Positions 1 to 8,513 of a DNA stretch of 64,000 nucleotides are shown here, in pieces. Under the pieces are notes generated by a model, which worked only from the letters and a program-made list of their open reading frames with translations, searched no databases and was not told the DNA's origin. Positions within the stretch are counted from its first letter, which is position 1; each line of letters begins with the position of its first letter. Position numbers and translations under genes: made by a program. The stretch covers positions 18,200-82,199 of the forward strand of contig NZ_JABFOE010000016.1 in assembly GCF_013116745.1 (NCBI RefSeq). Direction: 5' to 3'. This DNA comes from Arthrobacter sp. 260. GTDB lineage: Bacteria; Actinomycetota; Actinomycetes; Actinomycetales; Micrococcaceae.

Positions 1-1
1 A

Positions 2-208
2 CTGGGCGGCATCTTCAACATGGAGGTGCTGCCGGACTACCAGCGGCGGGGCCTGGGGACTGCGCTGCTGAGCCGGTTGAGCAGTGCTGCTGCCGCTTCG
101 GGCGCCGAGAACCTCGCGTTGAACGCGACACCGCAGGGGTTTGAGCTGTATTCGCGCCGGGGATTTGAGTTGATCGGCCGGGGCCAGACGTACTGGCTGG
201 AACTCTAG
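2..208 (+). CDS. GNAT family N-acetyltransferase, C-terminal part
   Basis: The open frame runs in from the left edge, so only the last 68 residues are present. They contain the acetyl-CoA-binding signature of the GNAT fold, QRRGLGTALL, followed by a short helix and the typical ending in which a GFEL-type strand follows a tyrosine (ELYSRRGFELIGR). GNAT enzymes move an acetyl group from acetyl-CoA to an amine; the substrate cannot be told from this end. It converges on pdxS and shares a bidirectional terminator with it. Confidence 0.85.
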   Translation: MGGIFNMEVLPDYQRRGLGTALLSRLSSAAAASGAENLALNATPQGFELYSRRGFELIGRGQTYWLEL

Positions 209-225
209 TTCCGGGCCCCAGCACA

Positions 226-267
226 CAAAAATGCGGACCACCCCGAAGGGCGGTCCGCATTTTTTTG
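226..267. terminator. Bidirectional intrinsic terminator
   Basis: A near-perfect stem (ATGCGGACC pairing with GGTCCGCAT, around a short GAAG-centred loop) is flanked by an A run on the left and seven Ts on the right. It lies between the acetyltransferase end and the convergent pdxS end, and fits both. Confidence 0.88.
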
Positions 268-284
268 TAATGGTGGGTGAACTG

Positions 285-1199
285 CTACCAGCCGCGCTCT
301 GCGAGACGGTGCGGCTCGGGGATTTCGTCGACGTTGATACCGACCATCGCTTCGCCGAGGCCACGGGAGACCTTGGCGATCATGTCGGGGTCGTCGTGGA
401 AGGTGGTCGCCTTCACGATGGCTGCCGCGCGCTCCGCCGGGTTGCCGGACTTGAAGATGCCGGAGCCCACGAAGACGCCGTCGGCGCCGAGCTGCATCAT
501 CATTGCGGCGTCGGACGGGGTGGCGATGCCGCCGGCGGTGAAAAGCACCACCGGAAGCTTGCCGGTGCGGGCAACCTCCTTGACCAGGTCAAAGGGTGCC
601 TGCAGTTCCTTGGCGGCCACGTACAGTTCGTCCTCGGCCATCGAGGAGAGGCGCAGGATCTCGGAACGGATCTTCCGCATGTGCATGGTGGCGTTCGAGA
701 CGTCACCGGTGCCGGCCTCGCCCTTGGACCTGATCATCGCTGCACCCTCGTTGAGGCGGCGCAGCGCCTCGCCCAGGTTCGTGGCACCGCAGACGAAGGG
801 AACAGTGAACTTCCACTTGTCGATGTGGTTGGCGTAGTCGGCCGGGGTCAGTACCTCGGACTCGTCGATGTAGTCGACGCCGAGGGACTGGAGCACCTGC
901 GCCTCAACGAAGTGGCCGATCCGGGCCTTGGCCATCACCGGGATGGAGACGGCCTCGATGATGCTGTCGATCATGTCCGGGTCGCTCATCCGTGACACGC
1001 CGCCCTGCGCCCTGATATCGGCTGGTACGCGCTCGAGTGCCATAACGGCGACGGCGCCGGCATCTTCAGCGATGCGCGCCTGCTCGGCCGTGACAACGTC
1101 CATGATGACGCCGCCCTTGAGCATTTCAGCCATGCCGCGCTTGACCCGGCTGCTGCCGGTCACGGGCGCGGTTGTCGAAGTTTCTTCAACGGTGGACAC
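285..1199 (-). CDS. pdxS: Pyridoxal 5'-phosphate synthase lyase subunit PdxS
   Basis: 304 residues, normal for the family. PdxS forms a TIM-barrel dodecamer that condenses ribose 5-phosphate, glyceraldehyde 3-phosphate and ammonia to PLP; ammonia comes from the glutaminase PdxT. Visible landmarks are the [14 protein letters not shown] segment with a catalytic lysine near residue 90, [11 protein letters not shown] with the second lysine near 158, and the phosphate-binding [28 protein letters not shown] split over two loops near 220-250. It is the last gene of the leftward thrS-HIT-pgsA-pdxS run, starting 68 bp after pgsA. No pdxT follows: the next thing downstream is the terminator, so the glutaminase must be elsewhere. 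Confidence 0.97.
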   Translation of the reverse strand: MSTVEETSTTAPVTGSSRVKRGMAEMLKGGVIMDVVTAEQARIAEDAGAVAVMALERVPADIRAQGGVSRMSDPDMIDSIIEAVSIPVMAKARIGHFVEAQVLQSLGVDYIDESEVLTPADYANHIDKWKFTVPFVCGATNLGEALRRLNEGAAMIRSKGEAGTGDVSNATMHMRKIRSEILRLSSMAEDELYVAAKELQAPFDLVKEVARTGKLPVVLFTAGGIATPSDAAMMMQLGADGVFVGSGIFKSGNPAERAAAIVKATTFHDDPDMIAKVSRGLGEAMVGINVDEIPEPHRLAERGW

Positions 1200-1267
1200 A
1201 ATTCGCCCCTAAGTTAGGTAAAAAGATAACAATTAATAATACGCCCGCGAAAGACCGGGATCTGCCG

Positions 1268-1888
1268 CTAGTGGCTTCCGCTGGAGGCCATCGCCTGTTT
1301 GTGGACCGCCGCTACCCGCTGAATGACCGTGGCAGTGCTGGCCAGGGCCAGCAGGATCAGTACCGTGAGCAGCACCACCTCGGGCAGCCCCAACCCGGTC
1401 AGGCCAGTCACCACCAGCACCGACACCAGCCGTTCGGCCCGTTCGGCGATCCCCACATTGGCCGTGAAGCCCAGCGATTCAGCCTTCGCCCGCGCATAGG
1501 ACACGAGCATCCCGAGGACTAGGCACGCCAGCGCGGCAATCGCGATGGGGGTGTTGTCACCGTCGCCGAAGAACCAGATGGCCACCCCGGCGAACAGGGC
1601 GCCGTCGGCGATCCGGTCGAGGGTGGAATCGAGGAAGTTTCCCCAGCTCCCTACCGCGCCCTTGATGCGTGCCATGATGCCGTCCACCAGGTCGGAGAAC
1701 ACGAACACCGTGATGAACACGGTGCCCCAGAACAGCTCGCCCATCGGGTAGAACACCAGCGCGCCGACGGCGACACCGAGAGTACCGACGATGGTCACGG
1801 CGTCAGGCGAGACACCCCACTTGAGGAGGAGCTTCGCCAGGGGGCTGAACAGCGACGTGAAGAACCTCCGCGCATACTTATTGAGCAT
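1268..1888 (-). CDS. pgsA: CDP-alcohol phosphatidyltransferase (phosphatidylinositol phosphate synthase type)
   Basis: 206 residues from the ATG at 1888, which overlaps the HIT gene stop by 11 bp; a longer frame upstream is just HIT sequence read out of frame. The full CDP-alcohol phosphotransferase signature D-x2-DG-x2-AR-x8-G-x3-D-x3-D is present with Asp66, Asp69, Asp87 and Asp91 as metal/substrate ligands, and there are about six hydrophobic membrane segments. Next to HIT and thrS this is the position of mycobacterial pgsA1, which makes phosphatidylinositol phosphate from CDP-diacylglycerol and inositol phosphate at the membrane. Substrate is inferred from synteny; phosphatidylglycerophosphate synthesis is the alternative. 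Confidence 0.88.
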   Translation of the reverse strand: MLNKYARRFFTSLFSPLAKLLLKWGVSPDAVTIVGTLGVAVGALVFYPMGELFWGTVFITVFVFSDLVDGIMARIKGAVGSWGNFLDSTLDRIADGALFAGVAIWFFGDGDNTPIAIAALACLVLGMLVSYARAKAESLGFTANVGIAERAERLVSVLVVTGLTGLGLPEVVLLTVLILLALASTATVIQRVAAVHKQAMASSGSH

Positions 1889-2561
1889 CGTCGCCACCGG
1901 CCTGCCGGGTCTTCTCCCCTGACGGAGCTGCATCGGATGACGGACCTGCATCGGACGGCGCGGCACCTGACGGCTGCGGCCAGGCGTCAGCCATCTGGGT
2001 CCGCACCTCGTCGAGGGTCTGCGTGATCGCCTTGGTCTGCGCGATGATCGGCAGGAAGTTGCCGTCGCCACCCCAGCGCGGCACCACATGCTGGTGCAGG
2101 TGCGCTGCGATTCCAGCGCCGCCGGTCACACCCTGGTTCATGCCGAGATTGAACCCGGTGGGCTTGGCAACCTCCCGCAGCACGCGCATCGCCGTCTGGG
2201 TGAGCTCGGCGATCTCGACCGTCTCGGCGGCGTCGACGTCGGTGTAGTCGGGAACGTGGCGGTACGGGCAGACCAGCAGGTGACCCGGGTTGTACGGGAA
2301 GAGGTTGAGGATCACATAGGCATGGGTGCCGCGGTGCACGATGAGGGATTCCTCGTCGCTACGGGATGGCGCCACACAGAACGGGCAGTCCTTGTCCTTG
2401 AACTGGGATTGCCCGCCCTTGATGTAGGCCATCCGGTGCGGAGTCCACAGGCGCTGAAAAGCGTCGGGCACCCCGGCAAGCTCGAAGTCGTCCCTCACGT
2501 CGTCGTCGCCAGGATAATGCCCGTCGGCGTTCGCCCCGTCAGCCCCCGTAGTACCCTCCAT
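1878..2561 (-). CDS. HIT family protein, Ap4A phosphorylase-like
   Basis: 227 residues. The histidine triad appears as HLHQHVVPRW near residue 155, with the upstream DCPFC and LFPYNPGHLLVCP segments normal for actinobacterial HIT proteins. The mycobacterial orthologue in the same place (between thrS and pgsA1) is a diadenosine tetraphosphate phosphorylase, so nucleotide cleavage of Ap4A, a side product of aminoacyl-tRNA synthetases such as ThrRS, is the likely job. The start is 5 bp after the thrS stop and the end overlaps pgsA, so translation is probably coupled. The acidic N-terminal 25 and the Ala/Ser-rich C-terminal 40 residues are low-complexity tails. Confidence 0.92.
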   Translation of the reverse strand: MEGTTGADGANADGHYPGDDDVRDDFELAGVPDAFQRLWTPHRMAYIKGGQSQFKDKDCPFCVAPSRSDEESLIVHRGTHAYVILNLFPYNPGHLLVCPYRHVPDYTDVDAAETVEIAELTQTAMRVLREVAKPTGFNLGMNQGVTGGAGIAAHLHQHVVPRWGGDGNFLPIIAQTKAITQTLDEVRTQMADAWPQPSGAAPSDAGPSSDAAPSGEKTRQAGGDDAQ

Positions 2562-2566
2562 ACGTT

Positions 2567-4582
2567 TTACTTATCCCGATTCCGGACGGCCTCGACGATG
2601 CGCCGGACTGCCTCGTCGACCGGCACCTGGTTGTCCTGGCTGCCATCGCGGAACCTGAACGATACTGCTCCGGCGTCCTGGTCGTCGCCGCCAGCGATCA
2701 GGACGAAGGGAACCTTCTCCTTGCTCGCGGTGCGGATCTTCTTCGGGAAACGGTCAGTGCCGATGTCCACCTGGGCACGGATGCCCTCGGCCTTGAGCTT
2801 GTCCACGACGTCGAACAGGTACTCGTTGAAGGCCTCGGCGACCGGAATGGCCAGCACCTGAACGGGCGCAAGCCAGGCCGGGAACGCACCGGCGTAGTGC
2901 TCGGTGAGCACCCCCATGAACCGTTCAATCGAGCCGAACAATGCACGGTGGATCATGACCGGGCGTTGACGGGTACCATCGGCGGCCTGATACTCCAGTT
3001 CGAACCGTTCCGGCAGGTTGAAGTCCAGCTGGATGGTGGACATCTGCCAGGTGCGGCCGATGGCGTCGCGGGCCTGGACAGAGATCTTGGGACCGTAGAA
3101 CGCGGCTCCGCCCGGATCGGGACGCAGTTCGAGCCCCGAGGCTTCGCCCACCTCGGCGAGGGTCCGGGTTGCCTCGTCCCAGATCTCATCCGAGCCCACC
3201 GACTTTTCGGGGTTCTTGGTGGAGAGCTCCAGGTAGAAATCGTCCAGGCCGTAGTCCTTGAGCAGGCCCAGCACGAAGTTCAGCGTCTCGGTGAGCTCAT
3301 CCTTCATCTGCTCGCGGGTGCAGTAGATGTGGGCGTCGTCCTGGGTCATGCCGCGCACCCGGGTCAGCCCGTGCACCACGCCTGACTTTTCGTACCGGTA
3401 GACGGATCCGAACTCGAACATGCGCAGCGGCAGTTCGCGGTAGGACCGGCCCCGGGACTTGAAGATCAGGTTGTGCATGGGGCAGTTCATCGGCTTGAGG
3501 TAGTAGTCCTGGCCCGGCTTGCGCACGGTGCCGTCCTCATTGAGTTCCTCGTCGACATGCATCGCCGGGAACATGCCGTCGCGGTACCAGTCCAGGTGGC
3601 CCGACACCTCGTAGAGGTGGCCCTTCGTGATGTGGGGCGTGTAGACGAACTCGTAGCCGGCGTCGACGTGGCGCTGGCGTGAGTAGTCTTCCATCGCCTT
3701 GCGGATGATTCCGCCCTTGGGGTGGAACACGGGCAGGCCCGAGCCCAGCTCGTCGGGGAAGGAGAACAGGTCCAGTTCGGTGCCGAGCTTGCGGTGGTCG
3801 CGGCGCTCGGCTTCAGCGATGCGCTCCTGGTAGGCCTTGAGTTCGTCCTTGGTGGGCCAGGCAGTGCCGTAGATGCGCTGCAGCTGTGGGTTCTTTTCGC
3901 TGCCGCGCCAGTAGGCGGCGGCTGAGCGGGTCAGAGCGTAGGCGTTGGAGATGAGCTTGGTGTTGGGCAGGTGCGGGCCGCGGCATAGGTCTTTCCAGAC
4001 GACGTCGCCACTCTTGCGGTCGATGTTGTCGTAAATGGTCAGTTCGCCGGCACCGACCTCGACTGAGGCGCCGTCGTCGTCAGTGATGTCTCCCGAACCG
4101 CCCTTGAGACCGATGAGTTCCAGCTTGTAGGGCTCGTCAGCCATCGCTTCGCGGGCTTCGGCCTCGGTCGCGACGCGGCGGACGAACAGCTGGTTGCTGT
4201 TGACGATCTTCAGCATCATCTTTTCGAGCTGCTTCAGGTCTTCGGGGGTGAAGGGGGTCTCGACGTCGAAGTCGAAGTAGAAGCCGTCGGTGATGTACGG
4301 GCCGATGCCCAGTTTGGCGCCGGGACGCAGCTGCTGCACTGCCTGAGCCATGACGTGCGCCGCCGAGTGGCGCAACACTTCCAGGCCCTCGGGCGAGCCG
4401 ATGGTGATTGGCTCGACCTTGGCACCGGCGGGGATGGGCTGATCCAGGTCCACCAATTCGCCGTCAACACGGACGACAACTACATCGCGGCGGTCGGCGA
4501 ACAGGTCAACGCCGGTAGTGCCCGTAGTCACCTGGTGCTCTTCGCCGTCGACGAGGAGGGTGATAAGGGAAGGCGCTGACAC
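2567..4582 (-). CDS. thrS: Threonine--tRNA ligase
   Basis: 671 residues, full length. Order: TGS domain (1-65), editing domain with the HSAAH zinc/water motif near residue 72, class II catalytic core with MNCPMH (about 365) and the [11 protein letters not shown] motif 2 region (about 405), then the C-terminal anticodon-binding domain ending in EAVRNRDK. It charges tRNA-Thr and removes mischarged serine. It heads a leftward operon with HIT, pgsA and pdxS. About 130 bp separate it from the divergent VOC gene; I saw no T-box in that leader. Confidence 0.98.
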   Translation of the reverse strand: MSAPSLITLLVDGEEHQVTTGTTGVDLFADRRDVVVVRVDGELVDLDQPIPAGAKVEPITIGSPEGLEVLRHSAAHVMAQAVQQLRPGAKLGIGPYITDGFYFDFDVETPFTPEDLKQLEKMMLKIVNSNQLFVRRVATEAEAREAMADEPYKLELIGLKGGSGDITDDDGASVEVGAGELTIYDNIDRKSGDVVWKDLCRGPHLPNTKLISNAYALTRSAAAYWRGSEKNPQLQRIYGTAWPTKDELKAYQERIAEAERRDHRKLGTELDLFSFPDELGSGLPVFHPKGGIIRKAMEDYSRQRHVDAGYEFVYTPHITKGHLYEVSGHLDWYRDGMFPAMHVDEELNEDGTVRKPGQDYYLKPMNCPMHNLIFKSRGRSYRELPLRMFEFGSVYRYEKSGVVHGLTRVRGMTQDDAHIYCTREQMKDELTETLNFVLGLLKDYGLDDFYLELSTKNPEKSVGSDEIWDEATRTLAEVGEASGLELRPDPGGAAFYGPKISVQARDAIGRTWQMSTIQLDFNLPERFELEYQAADGTRQRPVMIHRALFGSIERFMGVLTEHYAGAFPAWLAPVQVLAIPVAEAFNEYLFDVVDKLKAEGIRAQVDIGTDRFPKKIRTASKEKVPFVLIAGGDDQDAGAVSFRFRDGSQDNQVPVDEAVRRIVEAVRNRDK

Positions 4583-4710
4583 AGTGGTCTCCTAGCAAAG
4601 GTGGTGCGGTGGGTTAACTCTCTGATGGTATCCGCTGCGCCTGAAGCGACCAACAACCCGGCCAGCGCGCGCCGGTGCTGAACCCGCGAATGTGTCAGTA
4701 GGATCAACTC

Positions 4711-5148
4711 ATGAAACCTCAGGTCACAGTCATCACGCTGGGTGTCCGAAACCTTGACACCTCCTACGCTTTTTACGCAAAGGCTCTGGGGTGGGAGCCC
4801 CTCGTGTACGTCCCTGATGAGGTGGCGTTCTTCCAGGTAGGCCACGGCCTGGTGCTATCACTTTTCCGGGCCGATCACCTGGCCGCGGAGGCAGGGGATA
4901 TTGGCCACGGTCCGATCGCCCCACCGCTGACGCTGGGCCACAACGTCGATTCACCGGACGAGGTGGACGCGATTCTCCAGACGGTTGTCAGCGCTGGTGC
5001 GGAACTGGTCGCTGAGGGCACCGCGATGAGCTGGGGCGGCTATTCGGGATATTTCGCCGATCCGGACGGCTTCCACTGGGAGGTCTGCCACAACCCGGGC
5101 CTGTCTGTCGCCGACGATGGGACGGTCACGCTCCGCGAGATCGTCTGA
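4711..5148 (+). CDS. VOC superfamily (glyoxalase/bleomycin-resistance-like) protein
   Basis: 145 residues with the paired beta-alpha-beta-beta-beta modules of the vicinal oxygen chelate fold: VTVITLGVRNLDTSYAFY at the start and a closing YSGYFADPDGFHWEVCHNP segment that supplies a metal-ligand-type glutamate in the last strand. Members include glyoxalase I, dioxygenases and antibiotic-binding proteins; this one resembles the unassigned small group usually annotated only as VOC. It is transcribed away from thrS and followed after 137 bp by mycoredoxin. Confidence 0.82.
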   Translation: MKPQVTVITLGVRNLDTSYAFYAKALGWEPLVYVPDEVAFFQVGHGLVLSLFRADHLAAEAGDIGHGPIAPPLTLGHNVDSPDEVDAILQTVVSAGAELVAEGTAMSWGGYSGYFADPDGFHWEVCHNPGLSVADDGTVTLREIV

Positions 5149-5285
5149 TCCGCCAGCAACCCAACGTCACCGCGCGCGGAATCTAACCGACCCCGCGTGT
5201 GTTGAACCCTGTATACGTGAATCACTGCGTATCCGTGCAAGGCGTTCCTGTCTTGCCGCCACCAACAATTCCTCAAAGGAGCACC

Positions 5286-5543
5286 GTGGACTACACCCCC
5301 GATGCCGGCACGATCACCATGTTCTCAACCAGCTGGTGCGGGTACTGCCGCCGACTGAAGAAGCAGCTTGATGCCAAGGGTGTCGGCTACACGGAGATCA
5401 ACATCGAAGAGGTCGAAGGCACCGCAGCCCTGGTGGAATCCCTCAACGGTGGCAACCAGACGGTCCCGACGGTGTTGTTCCCTGACGGCTCCGCCGCCAC
5501 CAATCCTTCAGTCTCCGATGTGATGGCCCGCCTGGGTAGCTAG
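5286..5543 (+). CDS. mrx1: Mycoredoxin (glutaredoxin-like)
   Basis: 85 residues from the GTG at 5286, chosen because an AAAGGAG ribosome-binding site lies 5 bp upstream; a longer frame from 5199 has no such site. The thioredoxin fold carries W-C18-G-Y-C21, the active site of mycoredoxin-1, plus a cis-proline segment TVPTVLFPDG near 58. Mycoredoxin reduces mycothiol-protein mixed disulfides, so the host makes mycothiol, in agreement with the mycothiol-dependent dehydrogenase at 12.2 kb. It converges on the NmrA-like gene with 13 bp between stops. Confidence 0.9.
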   Translation: MDYTPDAGTITMFSTSWCGYCRRLKKQLDAKGVGYTEINIEEVEGTAALVESLNGGNQTVPTVLFPDGSAATNPSVSDVMARLGS

Positions 5544-5556
5544 TCCGACCCTGGGT

Positions 5557-6426
5557 TCAGATCTGGGCAATAAGTTCGTCGTGGACCCAGGACGGCAGTG
5601 AGGTGGCGGTGGTCGTGGCAACGGTCCGTGGCTGCTCGGGAGTGAAGTCGTCCCGCAGTCCTGTCGACATGCCCAGCGCAGCGTTGGCCACCGCAGGGGG
5701 CAGACCGAACCCAAGATACTGGTTGTACAGCTCCTGATCGGTGATCCGTTCCGCCACCACCTGCTGTCCCAGCTCGGCGGTCAGGATCGACGCCACCTCG
5801 CGCCAGCTGAGGTCGGTGGGCCCGTGCACTGCGCGGACCCTCCGGCCCTGCCAGCTGGTGTCCAGCAGGATTGATGCTGCGACGTCGGCGATGTCCCGCG
5901 GAGCCACCCAACTCATCGGGGCATCCAGCGGCACCACCACCTGCAGGAGTCCCGCACGGACGGCATCCGCCTGGAACAAAAGGTTAATGAAAAAGTACCC
6001 GCAGCGCAGGTGGGTCACGTCCACGTTCAGGGTGTCCAGCGCCATCTCGGTGGCTGCGAGCCCGTCGATTTCGCCAGCCCCGTGGCGCTTCTCCGCGCCG
6101 ACGCTGCTCTGGAACACCACCCGGGGGATGTTGTTCTTCAGGACGGCCGACACCACCGCGCCGGTGGCCAGAGTGTAGTCAGCCAGGGGCTTGTCGCTCT
6201 CGGGCGAGGGATCAACCCAGTACAGCGCGTCGACGCCTACAGTAGCGGCGCTGACCTGGTCCTTGTCCCGACTGTCGGCTTGAGCCACGTCCACGTATTC
6301 GGTCAGCTCCGGGTCGAGCCTGTCGGGCTGACGCATCAGCAGGAGCGGGCGGAGCCCGGCCCTGACCAGCGCCCGGGTGAGGTGATGCCCCACATGACCG
6401 TTTGGAGTGGTAACTGCAATACGCAT
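5557..6426 (-). CDS. NmrA-like/SDR NAD(P)-binding protein
   Basis: 289 residues. An N-terminal Rossmann strand MRIAVTTPNGHVGHHL gives the G-x2-G-x2-x dinucleotide loop of atypical short-chain dehydrogenases, followed by an LLLMRQPDRL segment as in NADP-binding NmrA/YwnB/QOR2-type proteins. The active-site tyrosine-lysine pair of classical SDRs is not obvious, so it could be a redox-sensing regulator or a quinone/isoflavone-type reductase. It stands alone between convergent mycoredoxin and the lipoprotein island. Confidence 0.8.
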   Translation of the reverse strand: MRIAVTTPNGHVGHHLTRALVRAGLRPLLLMRQPDRLDPELTEYVDVAQADSRDKDQVSAATVGVDALYWVDPSPESDKPLADYTLATGAVVSAVLKNNIPRVVFQSSVGAEKRHGAGEIDGLAATEMALDTLNVDVTHLRCGYFFINLLFQADAVRAGLLQVVVPLDAPMSWVAPRDIADVAASILLDTSWQGRRVRAVHGPTDLSWREVASILTAELGQQVVAERITDQELYNQYLGFGLPPAVANAALGMSTGLRDDFTPEQPRTVATTTATSLPSWVHDELIAQI

Positions 6427-6570
6427 GGGGGCAACCTTTCCGCTGGGTCCTGGACTTATGACTGGATCCCCACGCTAACGAGAGATGCGGTCACCCGCTG
6501 ACCGCGTTCTGGGGAGTGGGGTCGGAAAGCGTCCCGTGATAGCTGGTCGCTAGTCCGGCAAGCTGCTGAG

Positions 6571-6876
6571 TTACCGCGGAGCCCAGCGAACGCCGTCGTC
6601 CTCGCAGAAGGTAGTGGTGACAGCGTCGCCGGTCACGCATGCCGCATCGACCAGTTCCCTGTCCCCAACTGGTTCTGATAGTTCGACTGTCGTTTCGACA
6701 ATTTCATTGCCCGGACAGTCATATGCGCCCTCCGGCAACGGCTCGACATCGGTCCTGATGATGATCTGGTCCGCCCCGTAGGTGATCATTGGCTCCAGCA
6801 CACGCCCAGTCACACCGCCAGAACAACCCGTCCGGGTCACATCAACCCTGAAGCTCGTCGAACCTGGCCGGACCAC
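6571..6876 (-). pseudogene. Second repeat domain of the lipoprotein at 6877-7344, cut off by an in-frame stop
   Basis: This 101-residue frame is a diverged copy of the domain just upstream: both run from an STS-x-V start through VLEP, VEPL, a C-x-GN motif and VELSEP/VELGEP to a CEDDGVRWA end, and both keep the same four cysteines. It has no signal peptide. It follows the upstream gene's TAG directly, in the same frame, with GTG as the next codon. Two readings are possible: an ancestral two-domain lipoprotein broken by one nonsense mutation, or a partial tandem duplication. A free-standing cytoplasmic product with conserved disulfide-type cysteines is unlikely. Confidence 0.65.
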
Positions 6877-7344
6877 CTATCCCTTCGGTAGTCCCCAGAC
6901 AGCAGACGCAGACGGTGTACGGATAGCCCAGCGAACGCCGTCGTCCTCACACAACGATGCGGGTACCGCGTCGGGCACCAGGCATACACCATCCACCAGT
7001 TTCCTTTCCCCGATCGGCTCTCCAAGCTCAACGGTGAGTGGCACTACATCGTTGCCCTGGCATGATTGGACGCCGCCGGTCAGGGGCTCGACATAGGTCG
7101 TCACGATGATCCGGTCCGTCTCGTAGGTGACCTCCGGCTCGAGTACAGTCCCCGTCCTGCCGCTGGCACAGGCAGCGCGCTCAACCCCCACTTCAAGGCT
7201 GGTTGAATCGGCTGATACGTCGGCGGGACGGGCAAGGTGCCACGTCGCATCGCCACGGGGCCCGTCCGGAACGCTGCAGCCCCCGAGCAGCGCAGCACCG
7301 GTGATCGCGGTGGCCACCAGAACACGCCGATCCCTGCGTCGCAT
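6877..7344 (-). CDS. Small cysteine-rich lipoprotein
   Basis: 155 residues. A basic start (RRRDRR), a hydrophobic stretch and the lipobox LGGC predict a lipoprotein anchored outside the membrane at about Cys23. The mature part holds one domain of about 100 residues with four further cysteines, seen again in the two degraded copies at 6571-6876 and about 10890-11215. I do not recognise the family or function. It belongs to a run of small secreted proteins interrupted by mobile DNA. Confidence 0.75.
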   Translation of the reverse strand: MRRRDRRVLVATAITGAALLGGCSVPDGPRGDATWHLARPADVSADSTSLEVGVERAACASGRTGTVLEPEVTYETDRIIVTTYVEPLTGGVQSCQGNDVVPLTVELGEPIGERKLVDGVCLVPDAVPASLCEDDGVRWAIRTPSASAVWGLPKG

Positions 7345-7496
7345 CAGCCACCTCAGCCCTCAATTGATCTTCGACTCTGACCACTTAGCGACCAGTATCC
7401 TCCCCTGCCCGCCATTTGGAATCAGATCTAATTGCCACGGGGGTGCCCCTTGTCTTCTTTTCGGGGCGGTTTTCTTCGGGGCGCGGTTTCCTTTGG

Positions 7497-8467
7497 TTAG
7501 AACGGGGGTGGTTGGGGTTGTGTGGTGTAGGTTTTGCCGGTGAGTGAGGTGGCGGTGAGGGTGCCGGGGTGGGGTTGTTGGTAGTGCCAGTAGCCGGCGG
7601 TTTTGAGCAGGTGGTGTTTCCGGCAGAGGGCGGCGAGGTTGTCGTAGCTGGTGGTTCCGCCGTGGTGCCAGGGGATGGTGTGGTCGAGGTCGCATACCGG
7701 GCCGGGCCGGTTGCAGCCGGGGTGTCGGCAGGTTTTGTCTCTGACTAGGACGGTTTTGCGGAGGTCTTTGGGGACTTTGTAGCGGTCCCGGCCGACGCTG
7801 AGTACTGTCCCGGTTTCCGGGTGTGTGAGGATCCTGGTGAATCCTTTGGCGTGGGCGGCGAGGTTCCGGGCGGTGTCCGGGTCGATCGGCCCGAAACCCT
7901 CGAGTTCGGCTGGTTCGTTCCCGCCGAGCAGGGTCAGCACGGGAACGGTCACGAACACCACGGGCTGGACACCGAGCACTGATGCCAAATCCACCACCCC
8001 CGCACCCTCAGCAGGGTCTTCACCGGCACCCGTTCCGCTGGCGTCCGCGGGCCGGGTACGGGTCCCGCCGGTGACGGTGTCGCTGGCACGGGTGTCACTG
8101 GCGTCCGCGGGGTTGTCACGAGTTCCGGTGGCACCGGTTCCGGTGTTCGACGCAGCCCCGCGTTGATTCGCCGCTGTCCCGGGTGCGTTGGGGTCACAGT
8201 GGTGGGTGAGGAGGTCTCCGAAGACGTCGGCTTTGAGTTGGGTGAGGGTCCGGGTTTCGTGCGGGTTTTGCAGGGCCCGGGCCATGAACGTGACCCGGTT
8301 CTCGATGCCGCAGGCCCGCTCGGCGGGCAGATACGCGGACAGCCAGGCCATCCCGTCGTGGTCGGGGCTCACCTCGATATGCCGGTCCGCGGCTGCGGCA
8401 CGCCTGCGGGTGATCGCGGATGCGGGGTGGAGTTTCTCCCTGACCCGCTTGCACTTGGCTTTCAGCC
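7497..8467 (-). pseudogene. DUF222/HNH endonuclease (13E12 type), 3' fragment after IS insertion
   Basis: This is the C-terminal half of a DUF222-HNH protein. It starts inside DUF222 (DHDGMAWLSAYLPAERA) and ends with the HNH nuclease domain: CRHPGCNRPGPVCDLDHTIPWHHGG, then an ALCRKHHLLKT zinc/metal segment (given in parts). A Gly/Thr/Pro-rich insert separates the two. Its reading frame joins that of 9932-10765 exactly if the element 8468-9931 and one 8-bp duplication are removed, giving one protein of 598 residues. DUF222-HNH genes are multicopy in actinobacteria, often repetitive, with uncertain function. An internal start might still yield a nuclease fragment. Confidence 0.9.
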
Positions 8468-8499
8468 GAGCCTGTCAAGTTGTTTGTGTAAGCGGGTGG
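8468..8499 (+). repeat. Left terminal inverted repeat of the IS256-family element
   Basis: 32 bp, matching the inverted right end at 27 positions; mismatches are at positions 4, 5, 12, 14 and 26 counted from the outside. The outer TGTCAA and the inner GTTTGTGTAAG block are identical at both ends. Confidence 0.9.
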
Positions 8500-8513
8500 C
8501 CGCTGGATGGTTT

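Noticed and set aside
231..995. 254-residue open frame opposite pdxS
   Set aside because: It is antisense to a fully recognised gene; its composition is that of a GC-rich shadow frame, and it begins inside the terminator.
5199..5285. Longer start for mycoredoxin
   Set aside because: The extra 29 residues have no similarity to the fold, and a strong ribosome-binding site precedes the GTG at 5286.
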